Positions 1 through 6,700 of a DNA stretch of 8,244 nucleotides are shown here, one piece after another. Made by a program: the position numbers and the translations under genes. The stretch covers positions 1 to 8,244 of the forward strand of contig JAEDNQ010000103.1 of NCBI GenBank assembly GCA_016302435.1, given 5' to 3'. Each line of letters begins with the position of its first letter. Positions within the stretch are counted from its first letter, which is position 1. This DNA is from Bacteroidaceae bacterium (lineage in GTDB: Bacteria > Bacteroidota > Bacteroidia > Bacteroidales > Bacteroidaceae). The notes below the pieces were generated by a model. That model had not been told where the DNA came from and searched no databases. It saw only the letters and a list, made by a program, of their open reading frames with translations.

Positions 1-1067
1 AGTTTGACAAAATCGTCGAAGAGGAACTCAGTGTCGGTAGGACCGCTGGCCGCCTCTGGATGGAACTGGACGGAGAACCATGGCTTGGACTTATGGCGAA
101 TGCCCTCGTTGGAGCCGTCGTTCATGTTGGAGAAGAGAGGTTCCCAGTCGTTGCCCAGTGTGGCATCATCGACAGCGAATCCATGATTCTGGCTTGTGAT
201 GAAGCAGCGGTTGGTGCCAGCCATGCGTACGGGCTGATTGTGGCTTCGGTGTCCATACTTGAGTTTGTAGGTCTGTGCTCCACCGGCTTTGGCAAGGAGC
301 TGGTTGCCCATGCAGATGCCGAAGATTGGTTTGTCGCTCAAGCTCATGGCTCTGCGCAGATTGTCGACAGCTGCTCCGCACTGGTCTGGGTCACCTGGGC
401 CGTTGCTGATGAAGATGCCATCGTAGTGCAGGGAGGTGAAGTCGTAGTCCCAAGGCACACGCACTATCTCCACTCCACGACGCTTGAGGCAGCGTATGAT
501 ATTGCTCTTCACGCCGCAGTCGACGAGGATGATGGTCTTTTCAGCTCCCTCGTTGTAGCGGATGACTTCTTTGCAAGAGACTTTGTCGACGTAGTTGACA
601 GAAGAGTATGGTATTGACGCAACATCCGGCTCTGCATCTTCGATGACGATACGTCCCATCATGACACCGTGTTCGCGCAGCACCTTGGTGAGCTGGCGTG
701 TGTCTATGCCCGTGATGGCAGGAATCTGTTCGCGCTTGAGCCATGAGGCAAGACTCTCGCATGCATTCCAATGGCTGTATTGCTCACTGTAGTCGCTCAC
801 GATGAGAGCCTCTGCGTGGATGCGCTCGCTCTCCATGAAGTCGGGGATGCCGTCTGCCGCGATGGTGAAGGGTGGCACACCATAGTTGCCTACCAATGGA
901 TATGTCAGCGTCATGAGCTGACCTGCGTATGAGGGATCCGTAAGGCTCTCGGGATAGCCCGTCATGGCAGTATTGAATACGACCTCGCCTGCTACAGGCT
1001 TTTCATATCCGAAGGACTCGCCTTCGAATCGCGTGCCGTCATCCAGAATCAATGTTGCTTTTCTCAT
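1..1067 (-). CDS. carA: Carbamoyl-phosphate synthase small (glutaminase) subunit, 3' end cut by the window
   Basis: CarA hydrolyses glutamine and channels the ammonia to CarB to make carbamoyl phosphate for pyrimidine and arginine synthesis in the cytoplasm. I translated the minus strand from the ATG at 1067-1065; 355 codons are open to the window edge. The N-terminal CarA domain begins MRKATLILDDGTRFEGESFG and carries the family block FNTAMTGYPESLTDPSYAGQ. The C-terminal half is a class I amidotransferase: GPGDPDQC, then FGICMGNQLLA with nucleophile Cys252, QNHGFAVDDATLG, and QFHPEAASGP with His336 and Glu338 completing the triad. By comparison with E. coli CarA (about 382 residues), the sequence stops just short of the C-terminus, probably missing only a few to about 15 residues. 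No Shine-Dalgarno sequence is seen, and no TAnnTTTG promoter lies upstream on this strand, so it is probably transcribed with the purF-like gene 414 nt upstream, through the palindromic element. carB is expected next (inference). No frameshift was seen. Confidence 0.96.
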   Translation of the reverse strand, partial: MRKATLILDDGTRFEGESFGYEKPVAGEVVFNTAMTGYPESLTDPSYAGQLMTLTYPLVGNYGVPPFTIAADGIPDFMESERIHAEALIVSDYSEQYSHWNACESLASWLKREQIPAITGIDTRQLTKVLREHGVMMGRIVIEDAEPDVASIPYSSVNYVDKVSCKEVIRYNEGAEKTIILVDCGVKSNIIRCLKRRGVEIVRVPWDYDFTSLHYDGIFISNGPGDPDQCGAAVDNLRRAMSLSDKPIFGICMGNQLLAKAGGAQTYKLKYGHRSHNQPVRMAGTNRCFITSQNHGFAVDDATLGNDWEPLFSNMNDGSNEGIRHKSKPWFSVQFHPEAASGPTDTEFLFDDFVK

Positions 1068-1088
1068 TGTCTTAATTCGTTATGTCTG

Positions 1089-1287
1089 TATAGGTGGGTT
1101 CTATTAATTCCCACCGAAAAATGTTTTATATTTATGGGTTTTCGTTTTGTCATCTTTTCGTTTCTCTCTGGTGCATACTGTCAGTTTTTTCAGTCACGAT
1201 GCCCGCATCGCTCCCTCAAAAACTGACACTCTGCTCTCAGAGATAAATCGAAGATCTGACAAAGCGAATTAATAGAACCCACCTATA
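1089..1287. mobile_element. MITE-like non-coding element with 22-bp perfect terminal inverted repeats
   Basis: Positions 1089-1110 and 1266-1287 are perfect reverse complements (22 bp). The core is GGTGGGTTCTATTAATTC on the left and its complement on the right. The outer ends read TATA, which is self-complementary, so a TA or TATA target duplication would be indistinguishable from the repeat; the element could be 199, 195 or 191 bp long. The symmetry continues inward: 1141-1160 pairs with 1249-1268 at 16 of 20 positions, a T/C-rich stretch around 1161-1170 pairs with 1238-1248, and 1179-1189 pairs perfectly with 1218-1228 around a small apical hairpin (1197-1201 with 1206-1210). The whole unit is thus a long imperfect hairpin, as in many MITEs, but the left arm has about 33 nt (1111-1143) with no partner. 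No credible ORF is present. Family and parent transposase are unknown to me. An alternative is a native structured intercistronic RNA. Confidence 0.7.
1093..1115. repeat. Short hairpin at the left end of the palindromic element
   Basis: GGTGGG at 1093-1098 is complementary to CCCACC at 1110-1115, with an 11-nt A/T-rich loop. It overlaps the left terminal repeat and uses the first bases of the unpaired 33-nt segment, so it competes with the long hairpin formed with 1266-1287. In a minus-strand transcript it would sit about 26 nt upstream of the carA start codon. It is seen directly in the sequence; a regulatory role is speculative. Confidence 0.45.
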
Positions 1288-1481
1288 ATGTTGTTTTCTT
1301 TCTGTTTTTATGTGGTAGGTTCGAACACGTCTTTGTCTCTGCCGCTTCGGTTCGTCTTGTGTCTTTGTATGTGTGTGCGTTGTCCGCATGTCTGTTTGTT
1401 TGCGTATGCGTGCATGTGGTGTTGACGCAGCGCAGAACATGGTGTGGGGCTGAAGGAGAGTGGGTTGGATAGAAAGGTCTG
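1288..1481 (-). other. C/A-rich, G-poor spacer downstream of the purF-like gene
   Basis: After the purF-like stop codon the minus strand runs for about 190 nt with many CA, ACA and CAAA steps and few G residues, ending at the palindromic element. I see no credible gene, no tRNA fold and no clear intrinsic terminator (GC stem plus U tract). The composition resembles unstructured RNA of the kind Rho prefers to load on, but that is inference from base content only. If transcription reads through, this is the spacer between the purF-like gene and carA. Confidence 0.4.
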
Positions 1482-3368
1482 CTACATCTCCATCTCGTTT
1501 TCCATATAGTCGACAAATGCCTTGTTGACAAGTTTGACGCCTCCAGGGGTAGGGTAGTTTCCGCTGAAGTACCAGTCGCCTGCATGGTCGGGGCAGGCTT
1601 CGTGGAGTCCGTCGAGCGTCTGGTAGACGATTTCCACCTCAGCATTGACGCTCTTTGGCTTGAGCAACTGCACCATCTTGGCTGATATCTCTTCGTCTGA
1701 GAAGGGTGCGTAGATTTCTTTCACATGGTTGACCATGTCTTCCTTTGGAAGTTTAAGCTGTGCCTTGCACTTGCTGTAGACATTGGCAATGACAGTCTCC
1801 ATGCCTCTCTCCTTGAGCAGCGCTATTGCTGCCCTGAAGGCTATGAACTGGTTCATGCTTGCCATGTCGATGCCGTAGTAGTCGGGGTAGCGCACCTGTG
1901 GTGAAGATGAGACGATGACAATCTTCCGGGGGCGGAGGCGGTCGAGAATGCTGATGATGCTCTGCTTTAGCGTCGTTCCTCTCACGATGCTGTCGTCTAT
2001 GATGACGAGATTGTCGACATCGGGCTGAAGGCTTCCGTAGGTGATGTCGTAGACGTGGGCAGCGAGGTCGTTGCGGCTGTTGCCCTCGGCTATGAAGGTG
2101 CGCAGCTTGATGTCTTTGATCGCCACTTTCTCACTTCTTATGCGCTTGGAGAGAATCTTTGATATCTCCTCATGTCCTGCTCCTGCTCTTACGGCAGACT
2201 CTATCTGCTGCACCTTAAGCTGGTTGAGGTGGTTGTCGAGACCTTCGAGCATACCGTAGAAGGCTACTTCTGCCGTGTTTGGTATGAAGGAGAAGACGGT
2301 GTGCTCCACATCGTAGTTGATGGCCTTGAGTATGGAGGGGATGAGCTGCAGCCCCATCTTCTTGCGCTCGCGGTAGATGTCGATGTCACTGCCACGGCTG
2401 AAGTATATGCGTTCGAAGGAGCAGGCGTGGGGCTCTTTGGGCTCGTTGATTTGCGACAGCCGCATATGTCCTGAGCGGTTGACGAGTATGGCTTGTCCTG
2501 GTAGAAGTTCGTTCACTTGATCTGCTGTGACGTTGAGCACAGTCTGTATGACAGGTCGCTCGGAGGCGAGCACCATGATTTCCTCGTCCATATACCAGAA
2601 GGCGGAGCGTATGCCCCAGGGGTCTCTTACGGCGAAGCTCTCTCCGCTGCCTGTGATGCCACACATGACATAGCCTCCGTCCCAGTCTTTGCTCGCTTGC
2701 TGCAGGACATGGCTCATGTCGACATTGTCTTCTATGGCATGGGTGACATCCAATCCGACCTTGCCTTCCTGGGTGAAACGGTCGTAGAGATGTTCTACCT
2801 CGCGGTCGAGGCGGTGGCCGAGCTGCTCTAATATAATATATGTGTCGGCATATCGTCTGGGGTGCTGTCCTTCGTTGGTTATCTTGGCGAAGACCTCATC
2901 CACGTTGGTGAGGTTGAAGTTGCCGCAGACAGCGAGGTTGCGCGCTCGCCAGTTGTTGCGGCGCAGGAAGGGGTGGACATAGGCCAACCCGCTCTTGCCT
3001 GTAGTGGAGTAGCGGAGGTGTCCCATGTAGAGGTCGCCTGCAAAAGGCAGACACTTCTTGGCGAAGACAGCGTCGTTGAGTTCTTCGCTGGTGAGGTCGC
3101 TAAACTGGCTGTGGATGGTTTCGAAGATTTCTGTGATGGCTCCCGTGCCGAGAGCTCGCTCGCGAAACATGTATTCCTCGCCTGAAGCGGCGTCGAGCTT
3201 GACGCACGCTATACCGGCTCCTTCTTGCCCTCGGTTGTGCTGTTTCTCCATCAAGAGATACATCTTGTTCAACCCATACATCCAGGTGCCATACTTCTGT
3301 TGGTAATACTCTAACGGCTTGAGCAATCTGACCATTGCGACGCCGCATTCATGCTTTAAAACTTCCAT
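1482..3368 (-). CDS. purF: Long, divergent PurF-family amidophosphoribosyltransferase
   Basis: PurF transfers glutamine-derived ammonia to PRPP, giving phosphoribosylamine, the first step of purine synthesis. This 628-residue protein has both PurF halves. The N-terminal class II glutaminase has Cys8 in HECGVAM (exposed after removal of a 7-residue leader), QHNRGQEGAG, GHLRYSTTG with Arg119, and an ADT motif. The C-terminal phosphoribosyltransferase domain has the PRPP-binding motif DDSIVRGTT at 458-466 and SSPQVRYPDYYGID. It is longer than usual (about 470-505). It also differs at conserved points: the HNG oxyanion-hole motif reads GNF (149-151), the flexible PRPP loop NRYVG before RTFI reads KDIKL (418-422), and extra sequence separates IPNTAEVAF from that loop. 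It lacks the B. subtilis-type Fe-S cysteines in the C-terminal region. The start at 3368 is preferred because an upstream in-frame ATG (3422) lies above the likely promoter. The family is certain; true PurF activity is less so, as Bacteroidota, as I recall, often also carry a standard PurF. The symbol denotes the family. Confidence 0.88.
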   Translation of the reverse strand: MEVLKHECGVAMVRLLKPLEYYQQKYGTWMYGLNKMYLLMEKQHNRGQEGAGIACVKLDAASGEEYMFRERALGTGAITEIFETIHSQFSDLTSEELNDAVFAKKCLPFAGDLYMGHLRYSTTGKSGLAYVHPFLRRNNWRARNLAVCGNFNLTNVDEVFAKITNEGQHPRRYADTYIILEQLGHRLDREVEHLYDRFTQEGKVGLDVTHAIEDNVDMSHVLQQASKDWDGGYVMCGITGSGESFAVRDPWGIRSAFWYMDEEIMVLASERPVIQTVLNVTADQVNELLPGQAILVNRSGHMRLSQINEPKEPHACSFERIYFSRGSDIDIYRERKKMGLQLIPSILKAINYDVEHTVFSFIPNTAEVAFYGMLEGLDNHLNQLKVQQIESAVRAGAGHEEISKILSKRIRSEKVAIKDIKLRTFIAEGNSRNDLAAHVYDITYGSLQPDVDNLVIIDDSIVRGTTLKQSIISILDRLRPRKIVIVSSSPQVRYPDYYGIDMASMNQFIAFRAAIALLKERGMETVIANVYSKCKAQLKLPKEDMVNHVKEIYAPFSDEEISAKMVQLLKPKSVNAEVEIVYQTLDGLHEACPDHAGDWYFSGNYPTPGGVKLVNKAFVDYMENEMEM

Positions 3369-3397
3369 TGTTTTTGTGTTTGGAACGAAATTCGGTG

Positions 3398-3405
3398 CAA
3401 AGTTA
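3398..3405 (-). promoter_or_regulatory. Predicted -7 promoter element for the purF-like gene
   Basis: The minus strand reads TAACTTTG, a full match to the Bacteroidota TAnnTTTG -7 consensus. Transcription would begin near 3391, giving a leader of about 23 nt before the ATG at 3368. I see no convincing -33 TTG-type element at normal spacing. The placement rules out the in-frame ATG at 3422 as the start, since it lies upstream of the promoter. Confidence 0.6.
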
Positions 3406-3419
3406 GTAATTTTTAAAAA

Positions 3420-3460
3420 CATAATGACATGAAATCAAGATTTTTTACAGCATTATGACA
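3420..3460. repeat. Near-identical 10-mer pair upstream of the purF-like promoter
   Basis: CATAATGACA at 3420-3429 and CATTATGACA at 3451-3460 match at 9 of 10 positions and are offset by 31 bp, close to three DNA helical turns. The first seven bases of the two copies are also reverse complements of each other. Relative to the predicted start site they fall around -29 to -38 and -60 to -69, suitable for a DNA-binding protein. In AT-rich DNA such pairs can arise by chance. Confidence 0.3.
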
Positions 3461-3538
3461 GAAAAAATTAAATTTTAAACCAAAAAGTAATTTAATCATT
3501 ATTTTTTAAATAAAAATGTTATCCTTTCACTCAACAAG

Positions 3539-3553
3539 CAAATACCCTATTTG
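3539..3553. promoter_or_regulatory. Short palindrome in the divergent region
   Basis: CAAATA at 3539-3544 and TATTTG at 3548-3553 are perfect inverted repeats around CCC, giving a 15-bp dyad near the middle of the region between the two promoters. It could be an operator, but six-bp arms in AT-rich DNA are weak evidence. Confidence 0.25.
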
Positions 3554-3626
3554 GGCTTTCTATATGTAAGCATCACAGGTGTTTTTTCTTTCAGATTGAA
3601 ACTTATCCAACTGCAGTAAAAAGATA

Positions 3627-3648
3627 GAATATCGTTTTTCCGATATTC
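3627..3648. promoter_or_regulatory. Palindromic candidate operator upstream of the gltB promoter
   Basis: GAATATCG (3627-3634) and CGATATTC (3641-3648) are perfect 8-bp inverted repeats around a TTTTTC spacer; allowing one bulged C, pairing extends to ATAG/CTAT. The dyad centre lies near -51 from the predicted gltB start site, where activators often bind. It is upstream of the transcript, so it should act as a DNA site and not as an RNA hairpin. The binding protein is unknown. Confidence 0.45.
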
Positions 3649-3674
3649 CTATATCATAATTCAAGAAAAAGCAC

Positions 3675-3682
3675 TAATTTTG
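3675..3682 (+). promoter_or_regulatory. Predicted -7 promoter element for gltB
   Basis: TAATTTTG fully matches the Bacteroidota TAnnTTTG -7 consensus. Transcription would begin near 3689, leaving about 45 nt of A-rich leader before the chosen gltB ATG. No clear -33 element stands at the usual distance, which fits a promoter that needs an activator at the upstream palindrome (inference). The in-frame ATG at 3680 overlaps this box and so cannot be the start. Confidence 0.6.
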
Positions 3683-3733
3683 CACCAAATTTATCACAAA
3701 ACTAAGATTATTAATATCAAAATGATTGTAAAC

Positions 3734-6700
3734 ATGAAGGATTACAAACAAAATGGTATGTACGACGCATCATACGAACATGATGCATGCGGAGTAGGCA
3801 TGGTGGTCAATATCCACGGAAACAAATCCCACGAACTGGTGGATTCTGCCCTGAAGGTATTGGAGAACATGCGCCACCGTGGAGCAGAAGGTGCAGACAA
3901 CAAGACTGGCGACGGCGCCGGCATTATGCTGCAGATTCCCCACGAGTTCATACTCCTGCAAGGCATACCTGTCCCTGAGAAGGGAAAATACGGAACAGGA
4001 CTCATTTTCCTGCCCAAGGAAGAGAAAGAACAATCAGACATCCTCAGCATAATCATGGAGGAGGTGGAGAGAGAGGGACTCACATTGATGCACCTGCGCA
4101 ATGTGCCAACCAACCCTTCCTGCCTCGGCAAGGACGCCCTCTCATGCGAACCCGACATAAAGCAGGTCTTTGTCACAGGCGCTAAGGAAGTCGACTCACT
4201 CGAGCGCACATTATATATAATAAGGAAGAAGATAGAGAAGAGGGTCAGCAACCCCGACTTCTACATCTGCTCACTGTCGAGCAAGAACATCGTCTACAAG
4301 GGCATGCTCTCCTCCATGCAGGTGAGAGAATACTTCTGCGACCTCACCCACCCATACTTCACAAGCGGTCTGGCCCTTGTCCACTCACGCTTCAGCACCA
4401 ACACCTTCCCGTCATGGAAGCTTGCCCAGCCCTTCCGCCTCCTCGCCCACAACGGCGAGATAAACACCATCAGAGGCAACCGCGGCTGGATGGAGGCAAG
4501 AGAGAGCGTGCTATCCTCTGAGGCCATACCAGACATCCGCTCCATACGCCCCATCATGCAGCCAGGCATGAGCGACAGTGCGTCACTTGACAATGCTCTG
4601 GAGTTCTTTGTCATGTCAGGTCTCAGCCTGCCACACGCCATGAGCATGCTGGTGCCAGAGTCATTCAACGACAAGAACCCCATCAGCGAAGACCTCAAGG
4701 CCTTCTACGAGTACCACTCCATCCTCATGGAGCCATGGGACGGTCCAGCCGCCCTCCTCTTCAGCGACGGACGCTTTGCAGGCGGAATGCTCGACCGCAA
4801 CGGTCTGCGCCCTGCACGCTACCTCATCACCAACAACGACATGATGGTCGTAGCCAGCGAAGTGGGAGTGATGAACTTCAATCCTGCTGACATAAAGGAG
4901 AAAGGACGTTTGCAGCCAGGCAAGATTCTCATGATAGATACAGAGCAGGGCAAGATATACTACGACGGAGAACTCAAGGAGCAGCTTGCAACCGCCAAGC
5001 CATACAGACAGTGGCTCTCCACCAACCGCATAGAGCTCCACACTCTCAAGAGCGGACGCAAGGTAAGCAATGACGTGCCAGAGTATGACCGCATGCTGCG
5101 CGCCTTCGGATTCACACGCGAAGATATAGAACGCACACTCATGCCTATGGCCACCAACGGCGTGGAGCCTATTGCCTCCATGGGCAACGACACCCCTCTT
5201 GCCGTCCTGAGCGACAAGCCACAGCTCCTCTTCAACTATTTCCGCCAGCAGTTTGCCCAGGTGACAAACCCAGCCATCGACCCCATACGCGAGGAACTTG
5301 TCATGTCGCTCACCGAATATATCGGTGCCGTGGGCATGAACATCCTCACCCCGAGCGAGGGTCACTGCAAGATGGTGCGCCTGCCCCACCCCGTCCTCAA
5401 CAACACCCAGCTCGACGTGCTATGCAACATCCGCTACAAGGGATTCAACACAGTCAAGCTCCCAATGGTCTTCGACGTCAACAAGGGCACAAGCGGACTG
5501 CATCAGGCACTGACAGCCCTCTGCAAGAAGGCAGAAGAGTCGGTAGACGAGGGTGTCAACTACATCATCCTATCCGACCGCGACATTGACAGCACACATG
5601 CCGCCATCCCGTCACTCCTCGCCGTCAGCGCCGTCCACCACCATCTCATATCTGTGCAGAAACGAGTGCAGACAGCCCTCATCGTGGAGAGCGGAGAGAT
5701 AAGAGAAGTGATGCACGCAGCTCTACTCCTCGGCTATGGAGCCAGCGCCATCAACCCATACATGGTATTCGCCATCCTCAACGATCTCGTCAAGAAAGGC
5801 CGTCTGCAGCTCAACTACGAGACAGCAGAAAAGAACTACACCAAGGCTGTGTGCAAGGGTCTGTTTAAGATAATGAGCAAGATGGGCATCTCAACCATAC
5901 GCTCATATCGCGGAGCAAAAATATTCGAAGCCATCGGCATAGGCGAAGACCTCCTGCGCAACTACTTCGGCACAGAGATATCCACCATCGGCGGCATCCG
6001 TCTCGAAGAGATAGCAAAAGATGCCACACGCATGCACGATGCAGGATATGAGCCCAAAGAAGTCAGCGACATACTTCCACACATAGGACAGTTCTCCTTC
6101 CGCAAAGACGGAGAGAAGCATGCCTGGAACCCTGAGAGCATATCCACCCTCCAGCTTGCCACACGCCTCGGCAGCTACAAGAAGTTCAAGGAGTTCACAT
6201 CACTTGTAGACAACAAGCCTGCTCCAATCTTCCTGCGCGACTTCTTCGACTTCAAGCGAAACCCCATCGACATAGAGAAGGTGGAGCCCGTGGAGAATAT
6301 CGTCAAGCATTTCGTCACAGGAGCCATGTCCTTCGGAGCTATCAGCAAAGAGGCGCACGAAGCACTTGCTCTCGCCATGAACAAGCTGGGAGCACGCTCC
6401 AACACAGGAGAAGGCGGTGAAGATTCTGAGAGGTTCACAGGCACATACGATGGCATCTCCCTCAACAGCAAGACAAAGCAGATAGCGTCAGGACGATTTG
6501 GTGTCACAGCCGAATATCTCGTCAACGCTGAAGAGATACAGATAAAGGTGGCACAGGGAGCAAAACCTGGAGAAGGCGGCCAGCTGCCAGGCTACAAGGT
6601 GGACAACATCATCGCACGCACACGCCACTCCATCCCAGGCATCTCCCTCATCTCACCTCCACCACATCACGACATCTACTCCATCGAAGACCTCGCCCAG

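Larger units (their letters stand above)
3369..3733. promoter_or_regulatory. Divergent intergenic control region between the purF-like gene and gltB
   Basis: These 365 nt are strongly AT-rich compared with the genes on either side and contain no credible ORF. The region holds outward-facing -7 elements for both genes, about 270 bp apart, an 8-bp-arm palindrome at 3627-3648, a 6-bp-arm palindrome at 3539-3553, and a near-identical 10-mer at 3420-3429 and 3451-3460. Because both flanking genes consume glutamine, shared nitrogen-responsive control is plausible but not shown by the sequence. Confidence 0.75.

Noticed and set aside
60..617. Open frame of 185 codons on the plus strand
   Set aside because: It lies antisense to carA, whose minus-strand translation shows the complete glutaminase triad; the plus-strand protein has no recognisable features.
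1318..1325. GGTTCGAA, resembling a tRNA T-loop
   Set aside because: No flanking acceptor, D or anticodon stems can be formed around it on either strand.
1283..1645. Open frame of 120 codons on the minus strand overlapping the purF-like 3' end
   Set aside because: It is a different frame over the PurF-like C-terminus running into the C/A-rich spacer and the repeat; composition is Thr/Arg/His-rich as expected for a chance frame.
3369..3422. N-terminal extension of the PurF-like protein to the ATG at 3422
   Set aside because: The start would lie upstream of the predicted transcription start near 3391, and the 18 extra residues are encoded by AT-rich promoter DNA.
3680..3733. Upstream in-frame ATGs for gltB (3680 and 3722)
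   Set aside because: 3680 overlaps the predicted -7 box, so it would not be in the transcript. 3722 stays possible, but 3734 gives an N-terminus closest to the family.
4661..5389. Open frame of 242 codons antisense to gltB
   Set aside because: The plus strand here encodes continuous, well conserved GltB sequence; the antisense frame is a shadow.
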